Below are positions 14,801-28,690 of a DNA stretch of 64,000 nucleotides, piece by piece. The notes beneath the pieces were generated by a model. It made no database searches. It was not told the origin of the DNA and saw only the letters and a list, made by a program, of their open reading frames with translations. The stretch is from Hyaloscypha bicolor E. Taxonomy: Eukaryota > Ascomycota > Leotiomycetes > Helotiales > Hyaloscyphaceae. The stretch is from contig NW_020194626.1 in the NCBI RefSeq assembly GCF_002865645.1, positions 310,001 through 374,000 on the forward strand, written 5' to 3'. A program made the translations under genes and the position numbers. Within the stretch, counting starts at the first letter, position 1; each line of letters begins with the position of its first letter.

Positions 14801-16790
14801 CCTATTACCTATTATATTATAGTAATTAGTAATATTTAAAAAAGTAATAATAGAAATTTAGAAGCTTTAAGCTAGATATTAAATTATAAATACTTTAAAT
14901 ACCCGAAATAATTCTAGTATTACTAATATTTATGAATTATTCCTAAATTTAAATATTCTTATTTAGTATAAAGGAAATACTAGTTAACCTAGTAATTAGG
15001 ATAAACTATATAAGCTAGTAGCTATTAATAGGGAAAACTATATACTAGCTTTATTATATAGTAATACTATTTTTTATTTAACTTTTATAAAGCCCTTTTA
15101 TATAGGGAATATTAAAGTTATTACTAATAGCCCCGAACCTAAACTTATTTCCGAATCTAATAATAAGGCTAAAAATAATACGGGTATAATTCCTTCTATT
15201 ATTTCACTAAAGTATAATAGAGAATACTTTTATAAGATCCCGGATATTATAGTATTTCTATAAAATAATAAACTATATAAGGATTCCTATTAAGTTAAAG
15301 TTACTAGTCTCCTAGAAAAGAATATATTTGAGGTTATTTCTAGATCTTAGGTACTAAAGAAAATATATATCTTTAACTCCCGGTTTATTAATAAGATTAA
15401 GAATAAAGATATAGAAAAAGAGCTTAAGAAGTTAAAACTAGTTATCTAAGCTTATAATAATAATAATAAGAAATATATAATATTAATATAATTACTTATT
15501 ATTTAATATATTAGCTAGAGAATTATCCTTAATATTACTATTATAATAATAGATATTACGGAATTATATTTATATAATATCTTATAAGCTTATATCTAAT
15601 TAATAATCTTACTTAATTATAATTTCTATATTAACTTATTTTATAAGCTTACTAGAGAGCTAAATCTAAAGAATAATTCTATTCTAAAGATTATAAAACT
15701 ATTATATAATATACCAGAAGCTAGGAACTACTAGTTTAAGACTTATTATTCCTATTATATTAATAAGCTTTCTATAAAATAGTTAATTTATAACTTTTAC
15801 CTATTTTATAATAAGTAATTTTTTAGAATTATTAGCCTTTAAACTAATAATACCCTATTTATTAGAACTAATAATTTTATAAAAGCAAAGTAACTAAAGC
15901 TTTATAAGGCTAAGTTCTTAACTAAGGAGCGTGAATTCCTTATTTTTAATTATAATCTCAAATTTAATAAAGGTATTATTTATATAAATATTATTAGAAT
16001 TACTTTTATATAAGAATACTAGTATAAGAACCTCTAAATTATTTCTATAAAAAATACTATTACTATAAGTAGTAAGAGTACTATTTATTAAAATCTCTTT
16101 ATTAAGGACTAATATATTACCTAATATATAAGAGAAATATATATTATATTAGTTTATTAACTAGAAGCTTTATATAACCTATTAATTATTACTTAAGCTA
16201 TTAAATTCTTAGAAACTAATATAAAGGTACTTAATAAGTATATTTAATAATAAATTAAGAATATTACTAGAGAACTAAGATTCGTAAAGCTAGTAAAGAA
16301 GTTCTTATATTTAATTATTTTTACGAATACTTTATTTATAAATAATAAAGATCTCTTTTCCTAAATTAAATATATTCTAGTTCTAGTAAATAGAACTAGA
16401 TATACTAATATTATTTACTAGTTTTTTACTAAATATAAAAGAGTTACTAGAAATATTCTAGCTTCGGAATTTTATAGTATAGCTTATAGTTTTAATATAA
16501 GTGCTTTAGTTAAATCTATAATTAATAAAGTATTAGAAATAGAACTATTACTAGTTATTTATATAAATTTAAAGTCATTATATAAATACCTTATTAAATT
16601 AGATACTATTCGAGAGAAATGTCTAATAATTAATATAATATACTTTTACTAGATATATAAATAATAAGAAATTATAGAAGTTAAATAAATTAAGGAAGAA
16701 TTAAATCCTGCCGATTTTATAATAAAATTAAAGCTAATAAATACCCTTAAGTACCTAATTAATATAAATACTATATAATTAGATATAAAG
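11880..16790 (+). pseudogene. copia Gag-Pol polyprotein relic
   Basis: Read with TAA/TAG as altered Gln, one plus-strand frame runs through most of the element. Recognisable patches are a knuckle remnant (CFIYKKPEYY, the second Cys now Tyr) near 13,230, and a protease patch INTRAS at 13,734-13,751 where the catalytic Asp appears as Asn. There is also an integrase patch IADTGKQFTNKKF near 14,505-14,545 and an RNase H tail NPADFIIKLK near 16,704. The order protease, integrase, RNase H is diagnostic for Ty1/copia. Stops and Asp-to-Asn changes are the C-to-T and G-to-A types made by RIP. Exact ends of the former ORF are uncertain. No protein can be made. Confidence 0.8.
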
Positions 16791-16997
16791 AAATAAATCA
16801 AATATAAATAAAATAGAAAATAAATATATAGAAAAAGAAATTATATATAAAAGACTATAGCCTTTAGTATATAACTAAAACCTTAGAAATAATATAAATA
16901 TATAAAGTATTTGGGAAATCTGGTACTAGACCAGATTAGGGAATTTATATATAATTAGAAAGAAATACTATTTTTCGTGTTTTTAGAAAGTTTCTAG

Positions 16998-17301
16998 TAT
17001 TAGTATAATTATTTCTCTAAGAGTTATATATATAGTTATAAGATACGAGATATAGGATATAAATAATAAGTAATAGAATATAAGTAATAAGATATAGGAT
17101 ACGAGATATAGTTATATAACCTTATATCCTATTAGTAATTCGACTAGTAAACTAGATTCCTTTAGGCTTAGTAGATTTAGGAATTATATATTAATATTAT
17201 AATACTATAATTCTTATTTCTAAATAATAACTTTACTAATCTTATATAAATAGTACTTTTATATCTATATAATAGTATTATATATTTCTAGTAAACTAAT
17301 A
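16998..17301 (+). repeat. copia A2 3' LTR
   Basis: This 304-bp LTR starts TATTAGTATA and ends ACTAATA. It is paired with 10987-11290, differs from it mainly by transitions, and is followed by TTAAG. Confidence 0.9.
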
Positions 17302-17306
17302 TTAAG

Positions 17307-18010
17307 ATAAGTATTATTTATTATTAAATATATTATTTTTGAAATTTCCTTTTTACTTTTAAGAATAATATTAATAAAATTATTAAATTTATTTATTATA
17401 TAAATATTCTATATTTTTAAATTCTTATTTTTTAAAATAATATTACTATTTCTTAAAACCTATTCTAATATTATATATCCTATAACTAAATACTAATATA
17501 GTAATATCTAATATTATAAGTTTTATTAATCTATTAATAATAAATATAATATAGAAGCTATTATTTTATTTATCTAGAATAGTAATATTAGTAAATTTAA
17601 ATCTTATAGCTCTAGAATTCTATTTATATTTGTTTTTTCTTTTATATCTAAAATACTTTAAATCCCTAGCTTTTTTTAATATTCTTATTCTATATCTTTT
17701 CTTTTAGAAATATTTATTATATTTATTTCTCTAGTTATTATTACTATATAATTACTAAGTACTAGTTCTATTTTATCTCAGGCTCTTTTTATTCTAATAG
17801 TTTTATAATTATTTCCTTTTATATTTCTTTTTATTATAAGCTATATTACTTAATCTAATTACTTTTCTAGTAATACTTATATTATTATATAAGCTTAATA
17901 GGCTATAAATACAAGAATTACTTAGGCTACTATTTAGGCTATAGTTTCTTATATTAGTAATAGGCTACCTAGAGTTCTTTAAGGTTTTATAAATTAAAAT
18001 ATAACCGAAT
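17307..18010 (+). pseudogene. relic ORF of unknown protein, left part
   Basis: The plus-strand frame is interrupted almost only by TAA/TAG, as if every Gln codon had been converted. At 18,010 it is cut by the gypsy copy C' and, allowing for the 5-bp duplication CGAAT, resumes in the same frame at 25,001. So this was one coding region before the insertion. I do not recognise the protein. Confidence 0.4.
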
Positions 18011-18312
18011 TATAAGGTATATAATAGTAGGGTAATATATAAGTAATCAAGTAAGTAAGCTATAAAGTAATACTTATAAGTATAACGGATTTCAAGAATT
18101 AATTCTAATAAGAGACTAATTAATACCCTTTCTAAAGCTAGGAATATCTCTCTATATATTCCCTAGTACTTAGCCAGGTATACGAAGCCCTTTACTTAAT
18201 TAGGAAATCCTATATAATTCATATAATTCTGATTATAAGCTATATTTAAAATAGGAAACTAGATCTATAATATCTAATACCTGTCTATATACTATTATAT
18301 ATACCTATTATA
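18011..18312 (-). repeat. gypsy C' left LTR (3' LTR)
   Basis: The 302 bp match the reverse complement of the C LTR. The next bases ('ttaactccccctct') match the complement of the C polypurine tract and show the 3' end of the element lies here. Confidence 0.92.
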
Positions 18313-18953
18313 TTAACTCCCCCTCTAGGCTCTTATCTCTAAGAGACCTGGGAAAACTATAAATAGTTTTATAAATATTTCCTTGAAACTTTCTTGGTTA
18401 CTAGCTTTCTCTAAAGATTTCCTATAATTACCCTATTATTATATCAGGTAATAGAATTAAGGATATAATTTACTAATTCTTCCTAGCTAGTTTGCAAATT
18501 GCCTCTAGCGATTTTCTCTCGTAAAGATAATATAAATATAGTATATATTATTAGATATAAAGCTTATCCGATCTCCTAATTAGTTTATAAATCCTAACTT
18601 AGCCTCTATTTATAAATAAATTATTATTCTATAGGCCTAAGAGCTTAGAAAAGTTAATCCGATCTTCTAGTTTATTTATAAATTCTTTCTTTAGAATTTT
18701 CTAGATATTTCTGGTATAAAGCCAGTTCTAATTCGTAATTACTATTTAGGAAGAGGGTATTATAAAAAGGCTTCCCTTTTCCTACTAACTAATCTTTCTT
18801 TTCCTTAACTATAATATTATACTTAGCTTTTCCTTATCTCTTACCTTTCTTTTTTAAGCCTTCTTTAAGCTTTTTTAAGCTTCTTTAAGCCTTATTTAAG
18901 CTTTATTCAAGTTCTTTTCTAATTCCCTCTTCTATTTCTTTATCTATTAAGAT

Positions 18954-19454
18954 AAATATTTCTTTTAGTACTTATTAGCCTATTATTACCTATTTAGCTA
19001 ATATTTCTATATTCTTAATTTGCCCTTACTATTTTTAATATTTTAAGAATATTACCAAGTTTCCTAACCTTACTTATATTAAGAGTAATAATTACTCGGT
19101 ATATAATTACTACTATTCTAAGAATAAGAAATATAATCCTATAAATTATAAATTTCTTCTTTTATTTCTTATTCTAATATTATTCAAGGTTCCTTAAATA
19201 TATATAATATAATTAAACTGCTTTTTTTAAGCTATTAATATATATAAGTATCTTTCCTATTCTTTGCCTAAAAAAGAAAAGGCTATTATTATTCTTTTTC
19301 TATACTAAACTATATATACTTCTTATATTAAAGCTATTATTCGAGGCTAATAAATTCCCCTAATAATTCAAGAAATAAGTTAAGTAATTCTTACTAGCTT
19401 AGTATAAGTATAAAGTACTCTTAATAATATAGTTAATATTCTTTAGTATTAAAT
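18954..19454 (+). pseudogene. antisense accessory ORF relic in C'
   Basis: This corresponds base for base to the antisense ORF of element C (42580-42080), but here on the plus strand because C' is inverted. All three codons of the C-x2-C-x6-C motif have become Tyr (TAT/TAC) at 19102-19134, consistent with TGY-to-TAY RIP changes. The possible splice donor of the C copy is also destroyed (GT to AT). Boundaries are taken from the alignment to C and may be off by a few bases. Confidence 0.65.
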
Positions 19455-19680
19455 AAGCTTACTTCTTTCTTATTTCTTACTAATAGCTAATAGCTTTATA
19501 GGCTAATTTATTACCTATTTCTCGAGAGAATTCTAATAAGAATAATAATAAGAATAGTAGAGAGTAATTATAAGAATAAAGTATTTATAAGATATAGAAA
19601 TTAGAGTTTTTAATAATTTTTATATAGTTTTTCCAAGAATAAATATATGGTTTTTTAATAGTTTCCTAATAAAAGCATTT

Positions 19681-22600
19681 ATCTTTTATGCTTTTATTTA
19701 GCTAATAGTATTATAATATTACTTTTTTCTAAATATTCTTATAATTCTTAAGCTATATTCTCTAGATTACTTAGTAGTTCCCATATATTATTTACTAATA
19801 AATAGCCCTTCTAATAAATAAGATACTTCCTTTCTTTTCTACTTTTCTTATAGGCTATAATAGATTTTATCTCGAATTCCTCTTTGCCCTTAATCTCGAC
19901 TAGCTCTAGTTCTACTATAGTACTAGCTTATGAGTACTATAATTCCAAAAAGGAAATATAGAAAATATTATAGATTTAATATAATAGTAGTAATTCCAAG
20001 TAATATACCTATCTATATATTCCTATAACTTCCAGAACTTTAAAGAGGCCGAGATATCTATTTACTAGCTTTATACTAGGTTATAGCTATTAAATATTCT
20101 TTATATAAAATATAACTTTATTATATATTTTAAACTTCTTATTAATATATTTCTTATTATAGTACTTTTTCTATATATTTACTACTTCTTATTATTATTT
20201 CTCTAATACCTCCCGTTTTACTTAAATTCTTTATACTTTTTCCTATATTACTAGTATTTCTTCTTCTAAAATATTATCCTTAATATATAGTTTAATACTA
20301 GAATAGAATCTATATAAGATATAGAATAGAGATATTTTTATTATTAAATATATAAAGTTATTATATGTGAATTCTATAAAAGTAAGCTTTATTACCTAGT
20401 TATTTTACTAATAGCTAGTATAATACCTCAAGTATTATTTTAGAGTTTAGTTTAAATTCTCTATTTATCTATTAGTTTATAGGTAAAATACTATATTTAG
20501 CTATTATTAAACCTTTAAATAAAAGTATAAACTTAACTAGAACTTATTTATAAAAACAGATTCTTTATTAGAGATTATATCTGCAAATATATTAAAGTTT
20601 TTAATAATATAATATATAAATAGCTCTACTAGCTCAGGAGCTAAGACCTTTTTAGTAGTCGGAATATATTATACTATTTTCATATACCTATTAATAATAA
20701 TAAGTATAGAATTATATACTTTATTATAAAACCTAGAAAAGGGTAGTCCTATAATAAAGTCTATAATAATTTCTTGCTATAGCTTAGAGAAGAGGGGAAA
20801 TAAACTAAGTATATTATATAATAAATATCTTTTTATCTTAGTTTATTAATATATAAAACAAGTTCTAATATAGTCTTTTATATTTTTTCTTATATTTTAC
20901 TAGAAATACTTTTTCTAGAGAATCTCTAGTATTTTACTAATACCAAAATACCTATCTATAGAATTATTATAATTAGCTTATAGTAATTCTTCTTTAAAAG
21001 CCAGCTTATTTAGTATATAGATAGTGCCCTAATATCTTAATAACCCAGATATATTAAGTTCCCAAGTCTTAATAGCTTTAGTAAAGATTTCTTTTAAGAA
21101 TTATTTATATTACTAGTATTATACTAATAAATCAAGCCTTTAGTACTATAATAATAGTTTAAGTAATATCTTTCTGCTTTTCTTATATACTATTTCGGAC
21201 CTAGCTGCCTATATAGCTAGAATCCGTAATATATACTATTTATAACTAGCTATACTAGTAATAGGCTTAAGTAATAGTATCTCTAGTACTACTTTATTAC
21301 TAAAATAGACTTCCTTTTTAGAATTCCTTAGTATCTTACTAATTAAGAAGTACCTATCTCCTCTTTTCTGGGCCTTATATTATAGTATTATAGGAATAGT
21401 ATAGTATCCTATTACTATTACCTATAGGGTTCTCTATTCTATATTCTATAGCTTATTATAAAATATAGGTAATAAAATATCTTTATTTATACTTATTATA
21501 AAGTCTGGCCTCTTTAATAGCCTATTAGCAGGATTACTATACCTTGGCCAGTATTTTAAAACAAAGTTAAAAGTAGCTAGCTTCTTTACTTATTTTATTT
21601 ATTAACTATTTAGTTTTCTCTTAGTTATAAAGTATTTTAAGTTATTATAATCTATTTTAATAATAATAGTATACCGGATATATATTAGGTAATATTACTA
21701 AGTATAAAATATTAGAATAATAGTTAAGAGTTTAGAATTATATATCTTATACCTATTTTTAATTATAGTTATCTTTTTTAAATAGAAAGTAATAGGGTAT
21801 TACCTGGCTTTTACTCCCTTACTAAAAAGCTAGGAAATTATATCTATAACTATAAATCCTAAAGTATTTATTTCTATATAAATCTTTAAAGCTAGATTAA
21901 AATAATAAAGAATTAGTACTATTATAAATATAATTTATAGCTTCCTAAAAGCCTTATTTGCCTTATCTATTTAGCTAAACTAATATAATAGTTTTCTACT
22001 AGTTTTTAGTAAATTAGTTAATTCTTTTACTACCCTAGAGTATCTATAGATAAATCTCTAGTAAAAGTTAGTAAAACCCAGAAATACTTGAATTTCTCGG
22101 ATATTATTCTTTAGGGCTAGCTATTCCCTAATAGCTATAACCCGGCTAGCCTTTATTTCTATATTATCTAGGCTAATTATAAATTCCAGGAACTTTATTT
22201 TCTTTATATTAAACTTGTATTTTACTAAGTTTATAAAAAGCTAGTATTATTATAATTACTTAAGTATATATTAGACTACTATTATATACTATTTTAGGTT
22301 CTCTAAATAAATTAAAATATTATCTAGATAAACTATATAAATAATATTTATAAGGCTTACTAATATATAGTTAATATATACCTGAAATATTACCGGAATA
22401 TTAGATAGTTTAAAGAATATAATATAGTATTTAAAATATTTATAGTATATTTAAAATATTATTTTTTACTTATTACTCTCTTATATTTATAACTAATAGT
22501 AAGTATTTTTTAAGTCTAGCTTTATATATATCTTTGCTCTATAAAGTCTATTTATTATCTTACTAATAAGTAGTAATAGTATTTAATTCTTAATAGTAAT

Positions 22601-24630
22601 TCTATTTAGACCCTAGTAATTAATATATAAATATAGGCTACTTTCTTTCTTTAAAACAAATATAATTAGGGTACTAGCTAGGCTAGTAAAATAACGGATC
22701 TATTCTTTCTCTAAACTAGTATTAAGATATTCCCGAAGAACTTTAAGCTTCCTTTCTAATAAAGTATATATAAGACTATATAGTAGTTAGAATCCTGGTT
22801 CTAGATCTATATAATACTCTATTATATAGTAGTCGGGCAATATACCTATAGCCTCTATAAAGAATACTCGGAAAAGGTTCTAATACTTCCTGGAAAATAT
22901 AGCTATCCCGTTTATAATAATAGTAATAATTCTTTAGCTATTTATTATAGGATAAATAGTTAATAGAAAAATATATATCTTATACTTTATTACTTTAGTA
23001 AACTTCCTAGTATTTAGAACTTTAATCTTCTATAATTAAATCTAGTATTTCTATATTATTTCCCTAAAGGAAATTAGGGAATTAACCTAGTAAAGCTATA
23101 GGAATCCAAGTATTATATTAATATAATTTAGATTAAAATCATATAATATAAAGTATATATTAGCCTTTCTTTAGTTCCCTAGTATATTCTTAGTAATAAT
23201 CCCAAGAATATAATTTCTATATAAATAAATTCTTTTTTTCTCTAGTAAAAATAAGAAAGTTATCCTTAATATTAACGGAATACTTATATTTAAGGCTAAT
23301 CTTCTCTTTATATAATTAGCCTCTATATCCGAGTTAACTAATACTCTAACTTTTTACTTATCTTTCTTTATCTTAATAATAATCTTAATTACTATTCTTG
23401 TTTTAAAAGCCTTACTCTCTATAATATAAATAAGTATAACTATTATAAGATATACCTATTTCCCGGCTTCTTTAGTTCTGGGTACTTATATATCTTATAG
23501 CCAGACTTATTATAGTTATAGCAAGTCGGTTTTCTCCGATTTAGGCAGGTAGTAATATAGTAATCCTTTTTCTGGCAAGTAAAGCAAGTTATATCCGGTC
23601 TTATAGATCCTAATACAAATACTATATTAGATCCTATTACTATACTTTTATTATTCCGGTTATATAAATCTTATAACAGGGATATACTTCTCTTCTATTT
23701 CCCTTTATTATTTCCTTTTTTCTTTCTCTAATTTCCTTTCTTTTATTAACCTATTAGCTTATTATTATATTTCTATTAAGTAAACTAGTTTAAGTTATTC
23801 TCGACTTTTATAGCTATAGAAATAAGCTTCTCTCTTTCTTATAAAGTATTTCCTTAATAATTAATCTCATTCCAAATCTCTTGCCTTAAGCTACTAAATA
23901 AGTTATCCCGCTCTTATAATAAATCCGTATATCCCAAGTTATCTAATAGGCTATCTAAATAGAATATAAAGCTTTAGATACTCTAACCTAGCTACTATTT
24001 TATATCCTTGAACTTAGTAAGAGTATTATTACTATAGTTTTCCGGATCCAAGATAGAATTCTTTATAAACTTAATAAAGGTCTTCTAATTCGTAATATTA
24101 ATACTTACTAATTACTTCCTATACTTCTAGATATTCCTGGCTATATTCTTAAAGCAGGAAGCATAATATATAACTTTTGCTATATCTATAGCCCAGGTAA
24201 TTCTGCCGTCTTTATACTATTTTAGCTCTACCTAGTAAAAGAAGTCCTGGGCTTTCTTAATACTCTTCCTCTTATAAGTTAGTAATTCTCGGGTTTTTAG
24301 AGCCCTATAAACTAAATATACTACTAGTAGTATAATAGATTTTATAATAAATACCCAAATATTCTTAAGATAGCAAATCTAAGCTTCTAGATTCTCTAGA
24401 TCCTTCCTCTATTATATTTCTGCTTCTAACTCAGTAATATAATAACGAGCCGCCGCTAGCTTCTCCGTTATTATTATTCTGCTAGCTAGTTCTAGGAGTA
24501 TCTAAGTTCTACTCCTTTCTCCTAATTAGGCGGTAGCTAGAGTAGCTAACTGGGCACTCTCCTGAATACCTAACTAGATTATCCTAGTAATAGTAAAGGC
24601 GCTTCTTCTAGTTAATACTCTAGCCATTAG
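19681..24630 (-). pseudogene. gypsy C' gag-pol relic
   Basis: Reverse-complement sequence corresponds to gag and pol of element C through its whole length. Reverse transcriptase, RNase H, integrase and chromodomain segments can be placed by alignment with C but not read as protein. Every frame is closed by TAA/TAG. Ends are inferred from C. Confidence 0.8.
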
Positions 24631-24698
24631 TGGTTTTATTTATTAATAGCTTGACTACCTTATAATAAACTACTCTCCAAAAGTTAGATTAATTAGAA

Positions 24699-25000
24699 TA
24701 TAAGATATATAATAGCAGGGTAATATATAAGTAGTCAAGTAAATAAGCTATAGAGTAATACTTGCAAGTATAACGGATTCCAAGAATTAATTCTAATAAG
24801 AGACTAATTAATGCTTCTTCTAAAGCTAGGAGTGTCTCCCTATATATTCCCTAGTACTTAGCTAGGTATATAAAGCCCTTTACTTAATTAGAAAATCCCA
24901 TATAATCTATATAATTCTAATTATAAGCTATACCCAAAATAGGAAACTAGATCTATAATATCTAATATCTATTCATATACTATTACATATGCCTATTATA
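24699..25000 (-). repeat. gypsy C' right LTR (5' LTR)
   Basis: This 302-bp LTR is paired with 18011-18312 and followed by the CGAAT duplication. It retains more of the original GC than the left LTR. Confidence 0.92.
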
Positions 25001-28000
25001 CGAATCTAGTTTTATAAAATTATAAATTATAGTTTTATAGCTAGTTTTCTATAAGTAAGTATTTAATAATATAAAGAATTAGAAAGCTAAGTAAAGAACT
25101 ATCTAATTTTCTAAAAAAGTTAATAGTAAGTTTTCTCCTATTTCTTTTATTAGATTCTCTATATAAATTCTAATAAATGTTTTTTAATAAATGGCTTTTA
25201 ATTTAAAATAAATAATTAAGTCTTTTTTACTCTTTCTAATATAGTTTCTTAGTAGCTATTTTCTTATTTCTTTCTCTATATTAGTAAACCTATTTACTAT
25301 TATTAATTTATTAATAATATAAATAAACTAGTATTTCATACTAGTTCTAATAATAAAAGAATTCAGGAACTTATAATCTTATTAGATTCTATTTAAATTA
25401 TTTTTAATTTTTCTTATTATAATATATATCTGGGCCCTAAAAATATCTAGATAATTTTCCTTATTTTATATTAGAATAAGACTTTATATAAAGATATTTA
25501 TCTTAAAATTATTTATAAAGAGCTAGGAAATACTTAGAAAGAAATTCTATATAAAGATCTTTATTTTAAAATTACTTATAAAAAACTAGAAAATATTCAG
25601 AAAATATAATAATTTAAAGAAATTAAATAATAGACTAAGAAGGCCCAGAAAGCTTAGGAAAGTATTATTTACTAATATAAATATAAGACTTTAAAAGTAA
25701 AAAGAAATCTAATAAACTAATTAATAAATAAAAGTATATATATAATTCTTTTCTTTAATTCTAGATCTTATTCTTTATTTCTTTTATAAATCCTTTTTTG
25801 TTTTTAGGTTTAATTAACTTATATATATTAGAATTCTTTTCTATTTACTAATTTCTAGAAGCTATAAAATAATATAGAAAGTATTATAGAAAGTATTATT
25901 AAAGCTAATTCTAATAATAATAATAATAATAATATTAAAGCTATTAATAATAATAATAATAATAATAGGCTATTAGATTCTTTTTTAATTTTACTATTTT
26001 CTTCTCTAATAAAGGAAACTATAATTAATTTTATAAACTATATTAGTATTACTTTATAATAATAGATATATTAAAAATATAAATATATTATTTCTCTTTT
26101 TTATTAGATATAGAGAATTAATAAATATAATATCTTTAACTTTATAAATAAAACTTAAGATATTCGAGCTATTACTAATACTTTACTTATTATATTAAAT
26201 AGAAGTCTAATTATTATTATTGAACTTCCTAGCCTAATTAACCTTATCTTTCCTAAGTAAATCCATTATATAAGATCTAATAAATTATATATAAATATTT
26301 ACCGAAATTAAGGTAATTAAGAAAAAATAGGCCTAATATCTAATATACTTTTTTCTATATCTTATAATTAGCTTAGTACTATTTTAGGTCTTATTTTTTT
26401 ATAAATATATATATATTTAGAATTTATAATTAATACTTTAAAATAATATTCTTTAATTAGTTCTTATATAATTTAAAAGTCAGGCTACTAAATTTAATAC
26501 TTTTATAATACTTAAATTTATTTAAGTTTATAAAGTTTTATAATTATTAGGGCCTTTATAATTCTTTATCTTTTAAGTTTAATATTTAAACCATATTATA
26601 TACTTTATTTTTAGTATAAAAAAGGCTCCTTAATGTCTTGGATTATAAAGGAATTTTTATATTAAGAATATATTAAGAATATATTATATTATAATAATGA
26701 AATTATAGATATTTATATATAAATATATAATATATTAGACTAGCTATACTAAAAACCATATTATATTTATATATAAAGTTACTAATTACTTTATATTAAT
26801 ACCGGACTTATATAATTATATAACTTTATATAATTAGCTAGCTATAGAAAAGCCCTAAAGCCTAAAACTTATATAAAGTCTTAAGGGCTTTAGGGCTTCC
26901 GGACTATTACTAGTATTTAATACTTTTTAGAAAAAGAGTATAATATATTTTATAATAAGTAATTTATTATAGACTACTTAACTTTTAAGTTAAGTAGGAA
27001 ATCTAAAGGCCGGGCTTATAATTCAAGTCTTATTAAGGTTATTAAAGTTTTTACTAGCTAATACTATAGATTTAATATAAATATTATAAGAATTCTATAG
27101 GTTTTATTTTAATTTATTTAGAAAGTATATATAATATATTCTTATATTTATTTTATTAATATTTATATATAATTCCTAAAAGCCAAACTATTATTTAAGG
27201 AAAAAGTAAGAAAATTAGATTAATATTTTTAAAAACCAAAGCCTTAATAAATCTATCTAGAAAAGCTTACTAATTCTTCTAAAAATAACCTAAATTTTAA
27301 TAGGCCAGAAAATTTTAAGTTTATTATATAAAATTATTTAAATATAAAGACTTCTATTATAAATTCTTTATTTAAATTAATTAGTTAAATTTATTTTTAA
27401 TACTAAATCTTTATTAGAATAACTTCCCGCTTTTAGAGGCTTTAGATAAAGTAACTAATAAGTTTTTTAGTTATTAGCCAAGATTTATTAGCTAGAAAAT
27501 CTATAAGTAATAAATAAAATTATAAAGTAGAACTTTCCTAACTATAATATTAAGATATTTTATTATAATATAAAATAATTAGATATAAAAGCCCTATTAA
27601 ATATAATATATCTCAAACTATAAGTTTATAAGATAAATATAAGAAGTTTTAGTACTTAATTAGTATTATAATCTAGTCTAAAGGCACCTATTATTTTTTA
27701 TACCTAATTTAATAGAAATAAAAAGTATTTATATTTTAATTTAAGAAATAAATAGAACTTTTATATAAACTTAAAATAATAATTTATTTTATAGAAAGAA
27801 AATAGACTAGAAATACTTATATTATATTAATCTTTAAAAGAAGTTATAATAAATACTATAATTCCTAAAATACTTTTAAGAAAGCTTTCCCGAACTAAAA
27901 TAGACTAGTTTATAATTCCGAAAGATTTATAAAAGTTTTATATACCTGAAAATATAAGTATTTAAAGTAAATACTATTTGAATTCTAATCTATAATAAAA

Positions 28001-28660
28001 GAAAAATAAAGTATATAAAATAAAATATATAAAATAAAAATAAAATAAAATATCCGGATATTTAATAAATAGAAAGCCTAATTATAAGTTATAAGAATTA
28101 GTACTAACTAGATATATATATAATAATATTAAAAAAGAAATAAGATAAGAGAAACTAAAAAGTAAATTAGTATATATTTTATAAAAGTAAATAAGAAGAT
28201 ATTTAAATAGCCCAAAAATAAGAAATATATATTAAAGAAATCGAGATTAGAGGAAAAAAGACTATTTCTTATAAGAATAAATTAGTATATATTTTAAAAT
28301 AAAGAATAGAAATATTTAGTAATAACCTAAAGGCTTTTATAAATATTAAAGAAAAAGAAGAAATATTAAAGTTTAAAGAAATCTAAATAGGAATTAGCCT
28401 CTTTTTTAGAAGTTTAAAAGAAAGTATTCTTAAAAAACCTAAAAATATAAGAGATATTAGAAAAGAAAAAGAGGTATTAAAGTTTAGAGAAATCTAAATA
28501 GGAATTAGCTTCTTTTTTAGAAGTTTAAAAGAAAGTATTTCTAAAGAACTTAAAAATATAAGAGATATTAGAAAAGGAAAAAAGAAAATATTAGAAAAAA
28601 AAAGAAAAAATATAAAATTTAGTTTTCTAAAAAGTAAGTAAATTAAAGACTTATAATATA
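25001..28660 (+). pseudogene. relic ORF of unknown protein, main part
   Basis: One plus-strand frame continues from the 17.3-18.0 kb piece for roughly 1000 codons; in the segments I read through, the interruptions were nearly all TAA or TAG. Legible stretches include ELPSLINLIFPK near 26,222 and KGSLMSWIIKEFLYQEY near 26,620. A 63-bp direct repeat (about 25,482 and 25,545), Asn runs from AAT repeats near 25,915-25,965 and a C-terminal 111-bp repeat suggest a large repeat-containing protein. No transposase, reverse transcriptase or helicase motif is recognised. It may be a lost host gene or the coding part of an unrecognised transposon. Confidence 0.4.
28363..28584 (+). repeat. 111-bp tandem repeat, two units
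   Basis: The phrase 'aaatctaaataggaattag' recurs at a spacing of 111 bp (near 28,380 and 28,491), with the following 'cttttttagaagtttaaaag' in register. The period equals 37 codons, so the repeat lies in phase with the relic ORF. Confidence 0.8.
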
Positions 28661-28690
28661 AGAGTTCTAAATAAAAATAACCCGGAAATA

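Larger units (their letters stand above)
10987..17301 (+). mobile_element. Ty1/copia LTR retrotransposon A2 (RIP-dead)
   Basis: The element is 6315 bp with 304-bp LTRs at both ends. The flanks TTAAA (10982-10986) and TTAAG (17302-17306) are a 5-bp target duplication with one transition. The plus-strand internal region keeps the order of a fungal copia polyprotein: a CCHC-like patch near 13,230, a protease active-site patch at 13,734-13,751, an integrase core near 14,340-14,720, then reverse transcriptase and RNase H to about 16,760. Integrase lying upstream of reverse transcriptase marks it as copia, not gypsy. All frames are closed by TAA/TAG. Confidence 0.9.
18011..25000 (-). mobile_element. 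Ty3/gypsy chromovirus copy C' (RIP-saturated)
   Basis: This 6990-bp minus-strand element aligns end to end with element C (6993 bp, plus strand, 36531-43523). It has 302-bp LTRs at both ends and a perfect 5-bp target duplication CGAAT (18006-18010 and 25001-25005). Almost all differences from C are C-to-T or G-to-A read in element orientation, and no ORF survives, so this is a fully RIPped sister of a much less damaged copy. By correspondence, pol lies at about 19,680-23,490, gag at about 23,445-24,630 (RIPped zinc-knuckle region near 23,461-23,550), and the antisense ORF relic near 18,954-19,454. Confidence 0.92.
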
